From NCBI GenBank assembly GCA_009778785.1, contig WRFN01000001.1, forward strand, positions 62,001 to 126,000: a DNA stretch of 64,000 bases, read 5' to 3'. This stretch comes from Betaproteobacteria bacterium. Lineage in GTDB: Bacteria; Pseudomonadota; Gammaproteobacteria; Burkholderiales; Casimicrobiaceae. Below the pieces are notes generated by a model. That model did not search any database and was not told the DNA's origin. It worked only from the letters and a program-made list of their open reading frames with translations. The translations under genes were made by a program, and so were the position numbers. Below are positions 8,533 through 17,592 of this stretch, in pieces. Position 1 is the stretch's first letter. Each line of letters starts with the position of its first letter.

Positions 8533-9933
8533 ATGCCCCCCTCAACCTCCGCCAACGCCAATCGCTCTCCGGGTGATTTTCGGACTGTCGTTGCCCACTC
8601 CGTCACAGTTTTCGTCGGACAACTCGCCGCGATGAGTTACGGGGTGACCGATACCATCGTGTCGGGACGCTATTCGGTGGAAGCCCTTGCCGCATTGGCG
8701 GTAGGCGCTGCCATCATGGTGACCGTCTTTGTGGCGATGACCGGGCTGGTGCAGGCGCTGCTGCCGATCTGGGCCGAGATGCGCGGGGCCGACCGACCGC
8801 AGGACATCGGGCCGTCGGTGCGGCAGGCGCTGTACGTGTGCGCGGCGGCCAGCGCGCTAGGCATCGCCGTGCTGCTGCATCCCGGGCCGCTGCTGCGCTG
8901 GGCCGAGGTGCCCGCCGGCTTGCAGCCAGTGGTGCGCGACTATCTGGCCGTGGCCAGCTGGAGCCTGCCGGCGGCGCTGCTGTTTCGCGCCTTCAGCACG
9001 CTCAGCCAGGCGCTGGGCGTGCCCCGGCTGGTGACCTGGCTGCAAGTGCTGGCGCTCGGCGTCAAGGTGCCGCTGTCGATCTGGCTGACCTTCGGCGGCG
9101 CGGGCGTGCCGGCGCTGGGCGTGGTGGGCTGCGCCTGGGCCACGTTCGCGGTGAATTATTTCCTGTTCCTGCTGGCGCTGGTGCTGCTGCGCACCCAGCC
9201 GTTGTTCGCGCCGCTGGCGCTGTGGCGGCCCATGGAGCGCCCGCACCTGCCCACGCTGCGCGCCTTTGCGCGGCTGGGCCTGCCGGCGGCGCTGAGCGTG
9301 CTGGTGGAGGTGACGTCGTTCACGCTGATGGCGCTGTTCATCGCCCGGCTGGGCACCACCGCGACGGCGGCGCACCAGATCGCGGCCAACGTGGCGGTGC
9401 TGCTGTACATGGTGCCGCTGTCGCTGGGCGTGGCGGCCAGCGCGCGCGTGGGCTACTGGCGCGGCGCGGGCAACGAGGCGCGCGCCCGGCGCGTGGCCCT
9501 GCGCGCCGCCGGCACGGCGATGCTGATGGGCCTGACGCTGGCCGCCGCCGTGTTCATCGCCAAGCCGTGGATCGCGGCGGTCTACGCCCGGCAGGCCGGG
9601 GTAACGCTGCTGGCGGCGCAGTTGCTGGCGTGGGTGGCGCTGTACCACCTGGCCGATTCGACGCAGACGGTGGCGGTGTTCCTGCTGCGCTGCTACCGCG
9701 TCACGCTGGCGCCGGTGGCGGTGTATTCGGTGCTGCTGTGGGGTCTGGGCCTGAGCGGTGGTTACCTGCTGGCCTACCACGGCGTGGGGCCGCTGGCCGC
9801 CGAGCATGCGCCAGCCGCGTTCTGGCAGGCCGCTGCTGTGGCATTATTGTTGGCAGCCGTGGCGATGAGTGTGATGTTGCGGTGGATCAGTGGAAAAGTA
9901 GTGGCGCGGGCGCGCACACGCGGGAATTCATAG
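8533..9933 (+). CDS. MATE-family multidrug/Na+ antiporter
   Basis: About 466 residues from the ATG at 8533 (the frame is open further upstream, but the homologous protein begins near FRTVVAHSVTVFVGQLAAMS). Twelve hydrophobic segments and two repeated halves fit the MatE domain; substrates are typically cationic drugs or flavin-like compounds exported with Na+ or H+. The middle of the gene, about 8740-9830, is visibly richer in GC and uses CTG, GTG, GCG and GGC almost exclusively, while the first 200 and last 100 bases look like the rest of the window. That pattern suggests replacement of the gene body by recombination with a GC-rich relative. A -10-like CATAAT ends 7 nt before the ATG. Confidence 0.9.
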   Translation: MPPSTSANANRSPGDFRTVVAHSVTVFVGQLAAMSYGVTDTIVSGRYSVEALAALAVGAAIMVTVFVAMTGLVQALLPIWAEMRGADRPQDIGPSVRQALYVCAAASALGIAVLLHPGPLLRWAEVPAGLQPVVRDYLAVASWSLPAALLFRAFSTLSQALGVPRLVTWLQVLALGVKVPLSIWLTFGGAGVPALGVVGCAWATFAVNYFLFLLALVLLRTQPLFAPLALWRPMERPHLPTLRAFARLGLPAALSVLVEVTSFTLMALFIARLGTTATAAHQIAANVAVLLYMVPLSLGVAASARVGYWRGAGNEARARRVALRAAGTAMLMGLTLAAAVFIAKPWIAAVYARQAGVTLLAAQLLAWVALYHLADSTQTVAVFLLRCYRVTLAPVAVYSVLLWGLGLSGGYLLAYHGVGPLAAEHAPAAFWQAAAVALLLAAVAMSVMLRWISGKVVARARTRGNS

Positions 9934-10276
9934 GGGCGGCATTTTACTGCCCGTGCCGTCACGTTACCTTTCGACTATCTCGTCCACTTTTGGTGCCCCC
10001 TCCTCTGAGGGGAATTTTGAAAGGAGGCGTTCGTGAAAGCGGGCGGAGGGTTGTTCTCTCTGTTGCAGGTCATCTTTTTCAATTGGCGCTGCAAGTAATG
10101 CAAGATCTGGACGGATGTCATCGTTTTTTTTGTTTTTCAAAAATTGTGGCAAAATAAAAAACTACAACGCTCGATCATAAAGCGGTCGCAGGTGTTGCTA
10201 TTTCTCAGGTTGGAGCTTATCCGTTCCGTCCATGAGCGACTGTTACCGAGGGCACAACCCGTTGATGAGGTCTCAC
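9934..10276. other. Intergenic region MATE-aceE
   Basis: 343 bp without a supported gene. It holds a GGGCGGCA...TGCCCG imperfect palindrome (9934-9953), a CCCCTC...GAGGGG stem (10002-10017) and an AT-rich stretch before aceE with the promoter candidate listed separately. Confidence 0.5.
10130..10158 (+). promoter_or_regulatory. Candidate promoter of aceEF
   Basis: TTGTTT (10130-10135), 17-nt spacer, AATAAA (10153-10158) in the only AT-rich stretch ahead of aceE, leaving a leader of about 110 nt. Weak match (3/6 and 4/6). Confidence 0.3.
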
Positions 10277-12940
10277 ATGACTACTGAACATGATTACGAT
10301 CCCCAGGAAACCCAGGAATGGTTGGCGGCGCTGGAGGGCGTTCTGCAACACGCCGGCCCGATCCGGGCGCATTTTCTGATCGAGCAGTTGATCGAAAAAG
10401 CGCGCCTCGAAGGCGTCAATCTGCCGTTCTCGGCCAACACTGAATACATCAACACGATTCCGCTCGATCAGCAAGCGCCGATTCCCGGCGATCAGGAAAT
10501 CGAACATCGCATTCGTTCGTATGTGCGCTGGAACGCGGCGGTGATGGTGTTGCGCGCCAACAAGAATTCCAATGTCGGCGGTCACATCGCCAGTTTCGCT
10601 TCGGCGGCAACGCTTTATGAGGTCGGCTACAATCACTTCTGGCATGGCGACGGCGATGCGCACAACGGTGATTTGACTTTTCTGCAAGGGCATTCCGCGC
10701 CCGGCGTTTATGCGCGCGCTTTTTTGTTGGGGCGTTTGACGGAAGAGCAGATGGATCATTTTCGTCAGGAGGTTGACGGCAATGGTTTGTCGTCGTACCC
10801 GCATCCGTGGCTGATGCCGGAATTCTGGCAGTTTCCGACGGTGTCGATGGGGCTGGGCCCGCTGATGGCGATTTATCAGGCGCGCTTTTTGCGTTATCTC
10901 GAAAGTCGCGGTTTCGGCAAGCACAGCCATCGCAAGGTGTGGGCGTTTCTCGGCGACGGTGAAACCGATGAGCCGGAAGCGCTCGGCGCGATCAGCATGG
11001 CCGGTCGTGAAAAACTCGACAATCTGATTTTTGTCGTCAACTGCAATCTGCAACGTCTCGACGGGCCGGTGCGCGGCAACGGTAAAATCATTCAGGAGCT
11101 CGAGGCTGAATTTCGCGGCGCCGGTTGGAATGTAATCAAGGTGATTTGGGGCAGCCATTGGGATGCGTTGTTGGCGCGCGATAAAAACGGCGCGCTGAAG
11201 CGGCGGATGATGGAATGTCTCGACGGCGATTATCAAACGTTCAAAGGGCGCGATGGCGCTTATGTGCGCGAGAATTTTTTCAACACGCCGGAACTGAAAA
11301 CACTGATTACCGGCATGAGTGACGACGATCTTTGGCAACTGAATCGCGGCGGTCACGATCCGCACAAAGTTTATTCGGCGTACAAGGCGGCGAGCGAGCA
11401 TCGCGGACAGCCGACGGTGGTTCTCGCCAAAACGATCAAGGGTTACGGCATGGGCGCGTCGGGCGAGGCTGCCAACATCGCGCATCAGGCGAAGAAGATG
11501 ACTTTGGATTCGCTCAAACGATTCCGCGATCGCTTCAAATTGCCGTTGACCGACGAGCAGGTGGAGAAGCTCGAATATCTGCCGCTGCCGCCGGACTCGG
11601 TGGAGCTTCGCTACATGAAAGCGCGGCGCGAAGCGCTGGGCGGCTACAAGCCGGGACGACGCATGAGCGCCGGCGCGTTGCCGGCGCCCGGTCTGGAAGC
11701 GTTTGAACGTTTTCTGAAAAGCACGGAGACGCGCGAAATTTCGACGACGATGGCGTTCGTGCAAATTTTGCAGATGTTATTGCGCGACCCGCATCTCGGC
11801 AAGCGCGTTGTGCCGATTGTTCCCGATGAATCGCGGACGTTCGGCATGGAAGGATTGTTTCGACAAATCGGTATTTGGTCGCAAGTCGGTCAACTTTATA
11901 CGCCGGAAGACGCCGATCAGCTGATGTTTTACAAGGAAGCGAAGAACGGTCAGGTTTTGCAGGAAGGCATCAACGAAGCGGGCGGGATGGCCGACTGGAT
12001 CGCAGCGGCAACCTCGTATTCTGTGCACGGCGAGCCGATGATCCCGTTTTACATCTATTATTCGATGTTCGGTTTTCAACGCTTTGGCGATCTCGCTTGG
12101 GCAGCCGGTGACCAACGCGCGCGCGGCTTTTTGCTCGGCGGCACCGCCGGACGCACGACCTTGAACGGCGAAGGTTTGCAGCATGCGGACGGCCATTCCC
12201 ATTTGCTGTCGGCGACGATTCCGAATTGCATCAGCTACGATCCGACGTTCTCGTATGAGTTGGCGGTGATTCTGCAAAACGGTTTGCGCCGGATGCTCGC
12301 CGATCAGGAAGACGTGTTTTACTACATCACGCTGATGAACGAAAACTACGAGCACCCCGAAATGCCGAAAGGCGTGGAAGCCGACATCGCAAAAGGCATG
12401 TACCGCTTCAGCGTCGAGGACGCGAGTGGAAAAAATAAACTGCAAGTTCAGCTTCTCGGTTCTGGCACGATCTTCCGCAAAGCGATGGCCGCTGCCGATT
12501 TGTTGCGCGACGATTGGGGTGTGACCGCAACGTTGTGGAGTTGTCCGAGCTTTACCGAACTGGAACGTGAAGGTCGCCAACGCGAGCGCGAACATCTGTT
12601 GCAGCCGACGGCGGCGCGGCAAGCGTCGCATGTTGAAACTTGCTTGAAGAACACGCAAGGGCCGATCATCGCCGCTACCGACTACAACCGCGCGTTTGCC
12701 GAGCAGATTCGTCGTTATTTGCCGTTGGGTCGGCGCTACGTGACGCTGGGTACCGACGGCTTCGGTCGCTCCGACACGCGCGAGAAACTGCGCCACTTCT
12801 TTGAAGTCAATCGCTACTGGATTACCGTGGCGGCGTTGAAAGCGTTGGCGGACGATGGCGCGATTCCGGCGACGAAAGTGACTGAAGCGTTGAAAAAATA
12901 CGCGCTCGATACGGAAAAGCCGGCACCGTGGACGGTTTGA
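10277..12940 (+). CDS. aceE: Pyruvate dehydrogenase E1 component, homodimeric type
   Basis: 887 residues from the ATG at 10277, the same length as E. coli AceE. Thiamine-diphosphate enzyme that decarboxylates pyruvate and acetylates the lipoyl group of AceF. Recognisable blocks: NSNVGGHIASFASAATLYEV, the ThDP-binding GDGETDEPEALGAI...NLIFVVNCNLQRLDGPVRGN, and the central YYSMFGFQRFGDLAWAAGDQ. The frame is open 15 codons further upstream, but GAGG lies 7 nt before this ATG and the protein is then full-length. aceF follows after 159 nt that contain a REP-like doublet. No lpd gene follows aceF in the window, so E3 must come from elsewhere. Confidence 0.96.
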   Translation: MTTEHDYDPQETQEWLAALEGVLQHAGPIRAHFLIEQLIEKARLEGVNLPFSANTEYINTIPLDQQAPIPGDQEIEHRIRSYVRWNAAVMVLRANKNSNVGGHIASFASAATLYEVGYNHFWHGDGDAHNGDLTFLQGHSAPGVYARAFLLGRLTEEQMDHFRQEVDGNGLSSYPHPWLMPEFWQFPTVSMGLGPLMAIYQARFLRYLESRGFGKHSHRKVWAFLGDGETDEPEALGAISMAGREKLDNLIFVVNCNLQRLDGPVRGNGKIIQELEAEFRGAGWNVIKVIWGSHWDALLARDKNGALKRRMMECLDGDYQTFKGRDGAYVRENFFNTPELKTLITGMSDDDLWQLNRGGHDPHKVYSAYKAASEHRGQPTVVLAKTIKGYGMGASGEAANIAHQAKKMTLDSLKRFRDRFKLPLTDEQVEKLEYLPLPPDSVELRYMKARREALGGYKPGRRMSAGALPAPGLEAFERFLKSTETREISTTMAFVQILQMLLRDPHLGKRVVPIVPDESRTFGMEGLFRQIGIWSQVGQLYTPEDADQLMFYKEAKNGQVLQEGINEAGGMADWIAAATSYSVHGEPMIPFYIYYSMFGFQRFGDLAWAAGDQRARGFLLGGTAGRTTLNGEGLQHADGHSHLLSATIPNCISYDPTFSYELAVILQNGLRRMLADQEDVFYYITLMNENYEHPEMPKGVEADIAKGMYRFSVEDASGKNKLQVQLLGSGTIFRKAMAAADLLRDDWGVTATLWSCPSFTELEREGRQREREHLLQPTAARQASHVETCLKNTQGPIIAATDYNRAFAEQIRRYLPLGRRYVTLGTDGFGRSDTREKLRHFFEVNRYWITVAALKALADDGAIPATKVTEALKKYALDTEKPAPWTV

Positions 12941-12984
12941 ATTTTGGCGCGCGCGAGGATTCAGAGATGCGCTGCTTTGCTCTA

Positions 12985-13049
12985 TTCACCCTGAGATTGT
13001 CGAAGGGTGAGCGACGCATCGCCGGGGCTTCGACAGACTCAGCCCGAAC
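12985..13049. repeat. REP-like inverted doublet between aceE and aceF
   Basis: Two head-to-head copies of the GTCGAAG/CTTCGAC element: arm one 12985-13005, arm two 13028-13049 (CTTCGACAGACTCAGCCCGA...). Together they can fold into a long stem around a 22-nt loop. The same doublet architecture occurs at 54090-54155. It may tune aceF expression relative to aceE or stabilise the upstream mRNA 3' end. Confidence 0.75.
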
Positions 13050-13099
13050 GGCTGAGAATCGCGCAGTGTATCCCTAACAAAAACAGACAGGTTGATTTC

Positions 13100-14383
13100 A
13101 TGAGTACGATCGACATCAAACTTCCCGATCTCGGCGACTTCAAAGATGTGCCGGTGATCGAAGTGCTCGTTGCCGTCGGCGACGTGATCGAAAAGGACAC
13201 GCCGCTGATAACGCTCGAATCGGAAAAAGCGACGATCGAAGTGCCGTCGCCGCATGCCGGGACGGTGCGCGAATTGAAAATTCAGATCGGCGATATCGTC
13301 AACGAAGGGCAGGTTTTATTGACGCTGGAAACTTCCGATGGGACATCGAAAAAACCGGCAGCGCCGCCGGTTGAAGTGGCTCAAGAAAAAGCGCCAACGC
13401 CTGCGTCGCAGGTGAAAGCGCAAACACAAAAAACCGAAGCGCCGAAGCCCAAATTATCCAAACCCGAAGAAGTTCAAGCAAGCTCTACCGCTCCCCATGC
13501 TTCGCCGCCGGTGCGTCAATTCGCGCGCGAACTCGGCGTCGATTTGTCGCAAGTCAGCGGTTCCGGTTTGAAAGAGCGCATCGTTGAAGAAGATGTCAAA
13601 GCGTTCGTCAAGAAAACGCTCGAAGGTGGCGCAGCAAAGCCCGATGTCGCCAGCGGGTTGCCGCCGTGGCCGACGGTTGACTTCGCGCAATTTGGCGCGA
13701 TTGAAACCGTGCCGTTGTCGCGACTCAAGAAAATTTCCGGCGCCAATCTGGCGCGCAACTGGACGATGATTCCGCACGTCACGCAATTCGACCGTGCCGA
13801 CATCACCGAGCTTGAAGCATTGCGCGTGATGCTCAACAAAGAGAACGAGAATAGCGGTGTCAAGGTGACGATTCTGGCGTTTCTGATAAAAGCGTGTGTT
13901 AGCGCGCTGAAGCGTTTTCCCGATTTCAATGCGTCGTTGCAGGGTGAGAATTTGATTCTCAAAAAATACTACCATCTCGGTTTCGCGGCGGACACGCCGA
14001 ATGGCCTCGTCGTGCCGGTCATTCGGAATTGCGATCAAAAATCGGTCAGCGAGATTGCCGCCGAAACAGCCGCGCTGGCAACCAAAGCGCGCGTCGGCAA
14101 GTTGGCGCCGAGCGAAATGCAGGGCGGCGTTTTCACGCTTTCGTCGCTGGGCGGTATCGGCGGCACCGCTTTCACGCCGATCGTCAACGCGCCGGAAGTG
14201 GCGGTGCTCGGCGTCTCCAAGAGCGCGAAACAGCCGGTGTGGGACGGCAACGCTTTCGCGCCGCGACTGATGTTGCCGCTGTCGCTTTCCTACGATCATC
14301 GCGTGATCGACGGCGCGCAAGCAGCGCGATTCATCATCTATCTGACGGGGCTTCTCGCCGACACGCAACGACTGCAGGCGTAA
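13100..14383 (+). CDS. aceF: Dihydrolipoamide acetyltransferase (E2 of pyruvate dehydrogenase)
   Basis: 427 residues from the ATG at 13100 (MSTIDIKLPDLGDF). One lipoyl domain (1-80) with the lipoylated Lys43 in TLESEKATIEVPS, then a Pro/Ala/Lys-rich linker, an E3/E1-binding domain (HASPPVRQFARELGVDLSQV), and the CoA-dependent catalytic domain ending with SYDHRVIDGAQAARF, where His and Asp are catalytic. E. coli AceF has three lipoyl domains; single-lipoyl forms are common in other bacteria. The frame is open upstream to 13007, but that stretch is the REP doublet, so it is not counted. Co-transcribed with aceE. Confidence 0.96.
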   Translation: MSTIDIKLPDLGDFKDVPVIEVLVAVGDVIEKDTPLITLESEKATIEVPSPHAGTVRELKIQIGDIVNEGQVLLTLETSDGTSKKPAAPPVEVAQEKAPTPASQVKAQTQKTEAPKPKLSKPEEVQASSTAPHASPPVRQFARELGVDLSQVSGSGLKERIVEEDVKAFVKKTLEGGAAKPDVASGLPPWPTVDFAQFGAIETVPLSRLKKISGANLARNWTMIPHVTQFDRADITELEALRVMLNKENENSGVKVTILAFLIKACVSALKRFPDFNASLQGENLILKKYYHLGFAADTPNGLVVPVIRNCDQKSVSEIAAETAALATKARVGKLAPSEMQGGVFTLSSLGGIGGTAFTPIVNAPEVAVLGVSKSAKQPVWDGNAFAPRLMLPLSLSYDHRVIDGAQAARFIIYLTGLLADTQRLQA

Positions 14384-14465
14384 GCGCGCCAAAGACAAAC
14401 CGGGGGCGCTCTGTGGTATTCTTCGATTGAGGCGTTGCGTTTCATCCTTGGTCTCTGGAAATTTC

Positions 14466-14825
14466 ATGGTTCCCGTCTATCGTCCCAGTGGTACCGTCGA
14501 TCTCGCGTTGGCAGAGAGCCTCTTGGTTGCGGCGGGGATTCCATACTTTGTGCACAACAAATACCTCAGCGGACTGTATCCCGGAGCGCAGATAGACGTT
14601 TTTGGCGCAATCATCATGGTGCCGGAAGCGGGTTGGCTTCCAGCGCGTGAAGCGCTGGCGGAGTTGTTGAATGATGAGCAAGCGCTACCGCAAGCGAAGC
14701 CAAAACCTTCTTATCACCCCCCTTCGCTTGGGCAACTTTTTCACAAGTTGTTAGCGCCCATCTTCGGCAAGCCTTCTCCCGTTGAATCGCCGCAAAAGAA
14801 AACCCCCGACGTTGACCCTTTCTAA
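14466..14825 (+). CDS. DUF2007-domain protein
   Basis: 119 residues. The first 75 (MVPVYRPSGTVDLALAESLL ... AIIMVPE) match the small DUF2007 fold (putative signal-transducing protein, PF09413): a ferredoxin-like domain that places two short strands around a hydrophobic helix. The C-terminal 45 residues are Pro/Lys-rich and likely disordered. I chose the ATG at 14466 because conservation starts with VPVYR; the frame is open 13 codons further up. The function of the family is not known. It lies between aceF and queF, 5 nt before queF, so it may be co-translated with queF. Confidence 0.75.
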   Translation: MVPVYRPSGTVDLALAESLLVAAGIPYFVHNKYLSGLYPGAQIDVFGAIIMVPEAGWLPAREALAELLNDEQALPQAKPKPSYHPPSLGQLFHKLLAPIFGKPSPVESPQKKTPDVDPF

Positions 14826-14830
14826 CTTTC

Positions 14831-15667
14831 ATGAATCCTCTCGATCACGGTTCACTCGGCAGGGCCAGCGTTTACAGCGAACATTACGAAGCTTCGCTTC
14901 TTTTTCCGATTGCGCGCGCGGTCGGTCGTGCCGATCTTGGCATCGACTCCAATTCACCGCTACCGTTTGACGGCGTCGATTTCTGGAACGCTTTTGAGTT
15001 GTCGTGGCTGGAGCCGAGCGGCAAGCCGTGCGTAGCGCTGGCGCGCTTCACCGTTCCCGTCGCTTCGCCGAACCTCATCGAATCGAAATCGCTCAAGCTG
15101 TATTTGAACAGTTTCAATCAAACGATGTTTTCTTCGGCAAACGAAGTGTGCGATGTTTTGACGCGCGATCTTTCTGCCGCCGTCGGCGCGACGGTGGACG
15201 TTGAGATCGTTTTGCCATCCCGCTTTTCAGAGCAACGCATCGCGTCGCTCGAAGGATTTTGTCTCGACGCGCTGCCGATTCACGTTGACACTTACACGCC
15301 GCATCCCGAATTTTTATCGGCGCGCGCCGATGCGCCGATAGTGACCGAAACGCTGACCTCGCATCTGCTGAAATCCAACTGTCCGGTAACAGGGCAGCCC
15401 GATTGGGGCAGTGTACAAATCACTTATACCGGACATCCGATCGAGCGCGAGGGGTTGCTCAAATACTTCATATCGCTGCGTCGTCACCATGGCTTTCACG
15501 AGCAATGCGTCGAACGCATTTTCATGGAGGTGATGCGGCGCTGTTCGCCGCTGCGGCTGTCGGTTTATGCGCGCTATACCCGACGCGGCGGCATCGACAT
15601 CAATCCGTTTCGCGCCAGTCACACCGACATTCCGTTGCCGGAGAACGGACGTTTGGCGCGGCAATAA
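14831..15667 (+). CDS. queF: NADPH-dependent 7-cyano-7-deazaguanine reductase (QueF, bimodular type)
   Basis: 278 residues. It reduces preQ0 to preQ1 in queuosine biosynthesis for tRNA wobble position 34. The bimodular (long) form is shown by length and motif order: the NADPH/substrate motif ESKSLKLYLNSFNQT (84-98) precedes the catalytic Cys184 in LKSNCPVTGQPDWGS with Asp191. The C-terminal RRGGIDINPFRAS is also conserved. Weak ribosome binding site, 5 nt after the DUF2007 gene. A bidirectional terminator hairpin (15671-15689) follows directly after the stop. No other queuosine genes are in the window. Confidence 0.96.
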   Translation: MNPLDHGSLGRASVYSEHYEASLLFPIARAVGRADLGIDSNSPLPFDGVDFWNAFELSWLEPSGKPCVALARFTVPVASPNLIESKSLKLYLNSFNQTMFSSANEVCDVLTRDLSAAVGATVDVEIVLPSRFSEQRIASLEGFCLDALPIHVDTYTPHPEFLSARADAPIVTETLTSHLLKSNCPVTGQPDWGSVQITYTGHPIEREGLLKYFISLRRHHGFHEQCVERIFMEVMRRCSPLRLSVYARYTRRGGIDINPFRASHTDIPLPENGRLARQ

Positions 15668-15840
15668 AAAAGGACGGGGTTGCCGTCCTCTTCTTTTTCT
15701 GAATACGCCAGTTTTCGCAACGCCTGTCGGTCATCGCGCCGTTTGACTTTGTATGTCTTGTCGTGCGCGCCCGCGCGACGTTGCCGCGCCGCCAGCGCAA
15801 AGGGATTGCGCGGCACCAGTGTTTTTCCTTTCTTCTTCAT
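15619..15840 (-). CDS. Small basic hypothetical protein
   Basis: 73 codons from an ATG at 15840 that has a strong AGGAGG about 5 nt upstream, which is the main reason to call it. The product starts MKKKGKTLVPRNPFALAARQ and is rich in Lys/Arg; RNPFALAARQRRAGAHDKTY looks like the conserved part of small basic proteobacterial proteins without an assigned function. Its 3' end runs through the hairpin shared with queF and overlaps queF by 49 nt in antisense. The last 25 residues lack the charge pattern of the rest, so the gene may originally have ended near the hairpin and now reads through. Divergent from ppk2. Confidence 0.6.
   Translation of the reverse strand: MKKKGKTLVPRNPFALAARQRRAGAHDKTYKVKRRDDRQALRKLAYSEKEEDGNPVLFYCRAKRPFSGNGMSV
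15667..15699. terminator. Bidirectional intrinsic terminator queF / small ORF
   Basis: AGGACGG (15671-15677) pairs with CCGTCCT (15683-15689) over a 5-nt loop, with a T-rich run to the right (15690-15699) and an A-run to the left (15665-15670), so it can stop transcription from both sides. Confidence 0.75.
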
Positions 15841-15968
15841 GAATCCTCCTCAAAGCGGCGAATATCCGGAGCGCCAACTGCTATCATACGCGATGCTCGA
15901 CGTCGCCAAAAGAGGCGCGTATGATTAAATTTTTAGTATGGCAGGCGTTCCATTTCAAGGAGGGCGTT

Positions 15969-17018
15969 ATGGCGGTCAAAACCCAAACCGAAAGTTTTCG
16001 CAAGCGCAAGACGGCGGGAGCCGTGAAATCGACGAAGCCCGATGCTTCTCCGAAACCAGTGGTGCCGAAGAAGAAACGGGGAAGTCGGCACATCAACGAA
16101 GTGCGTCGCACCCGCGAAGAAATGGTGCGCATCATCAAAGCCACCAGTCAGGCGCCGAAAGCGCGAGAGGTGGCGGCGGCGCCGCCGGGCACTGCCGAAG
16201 ACAGCAGTTCCGCCACGCTGCCGTTGTCGTATCCGTATCGGGTGCGGATGCGCCGCAACGAATACGAGCGTCTCAAAGCCGAGTTACAGATCGAATTACT
16301 GAAAGTGCAAAATTGGGTGAAGGGCGAAGGGCAGCGTCTCGCATTGTTGTTTGAAGGGCGCGATGCAGCCGGCAAGGGCGGCACCATCAAGCGCTTCATG
16401 GAACATCTCAATCCGCGCGGCGCGCGCGTCGTCGCGCTCGACAAGCCGAGCAGCCTCGAACAACAGCAATGGTATTTTCAGCGCTATACCGCGCATTTGC
16501 CGGCGGCGGGCGAGATCGTTTTGTTTGATCGTTCGTGGTACAACCGCGCCGGCGTCGAACGGGTGATGGGTTTTTGCACGCCGCAGCAGTATCTCGAATT
16601 CATGCGACAAGCGCCGGAGATTGAGCGAATGTGGGTCAACAGCGGCATTCGTTTGTTCAAATACTGGTTTTCAGTCAGTCGTGAAGAGCAGTTGCGCCGC
16701 TTCATCTCGCGCCGCGACGATCCGTTGAAGCATTGGAAATTGTCGCCCATCGACATCCAGTCGCTCGATAAATGGGACGAATACACCACCGCCAAAAATG
16801 CAATGTTTTTTCACACCGATACCGGCGACGCGCCGTGGATCGTGATCAAATCCGACGACAAGAAGCGCGCCCGTATCAACTGCTTTCGCCACTTCCTCTA
16901 TAACTTGCCGTACCCCGAAAAGAATACGGATGTTGTCGTGCCGCCCGATCCGTTACTGGTCGGCAGCGCTGCCGATGTCAAGGAAGCGGCGGAGGAGAAC
17001 GGGGCGATTCAGATTTAG
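15969..17018 (+). CDS. ppk2: Polyphosphate kinase 2 family protein
   Basis: 349 residues from the ATG at 15969, which has AAGGAGGG at 15958-15965 (an upstream in-frame ATG at 15921 lacks one). PPK2 transfers phosphate between polyphosphate and nucleotides. Walker A is FEGRDAAGKGG (about 128-137), the PPK2 Walker B is LFDRSWYNRAGVERVMGF, and the lid region includes RFISRRDDPLKHWKLSPID. The single domain fits class I. The first 85 residues form a Lys/Arg/Pro-rich, probably disordered extension (RKRKTAGAVKSTKP, PVVPKKKRGSR) that looks long for the class; it could bind nucleic acid or polyphosphate. PPK1 is also encoded in this window (24450-26552). Confidence 0.94.
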   Translation: MAVKTQTESFRKRKTAGAVKSTKPDASPKPVVPKKKRGSRHINEVRRTREEMVRIIKATSQAPKAREVAAAPPGTAEDSSSATLPLSYPYRVRMRRNEYERLKAELQIELLKVQNWVKGEGQRLALLFEGRDAAGKGGTIKRFMEHLNPRGARVVALDKPSSLEQQQWYFQRYTAHLPAAGEIVLFDRSWYNRAGVERVMGFCTPQQYLEFMRQAPEIERMWVNSGIRLFKYWFSVSREEQLRRFISRRDDPLKHWKLSPIDIQSLDKWDEYTTAKNAMFFHTDTGDAPWIVIKSDDKKRARINCFRHFLYNLPYPEKNTDVVVPPDPLLVGSAADVKEAAEENGAIQI

Positions 17019-17128
17019 GAAAGGACATTTGGTGTTTCGTAGGGGTGGTGTGAGGCGTCGTGGTGATCGTGGTAAAATCACTTCCTACGCGCTATCTGCC
17101 TGAACAGACGGGCAAGCCTACCCATCAT

Positions 17129-17497
<369 letters not shown>

Positions 17498-17592
17498 CTT
17501 CTTGTAAATCAATAAGTTAACGGTTATTTCAGCTCAATCTCCCTGTTTAGGCGCATCCGGCGCCAAGGCAGACAAGCGGGCAGGTTTTGGGT

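Noticed and set aside
8838..10157. 439-codon frame overlapping the MATE gene
   Set aside because: Product is Ala/Gly/Arg low-complexity; long alternative frames are expected in the GC-rich block.
10217..11764. 515-codon open frame antisense to aceE
   Set aside because: It lies entirely under a full-length, well-conserved aceE and its translation is low-complexity His/Arg/Gln-rich, as expected from the complement of a biased coding sequence.
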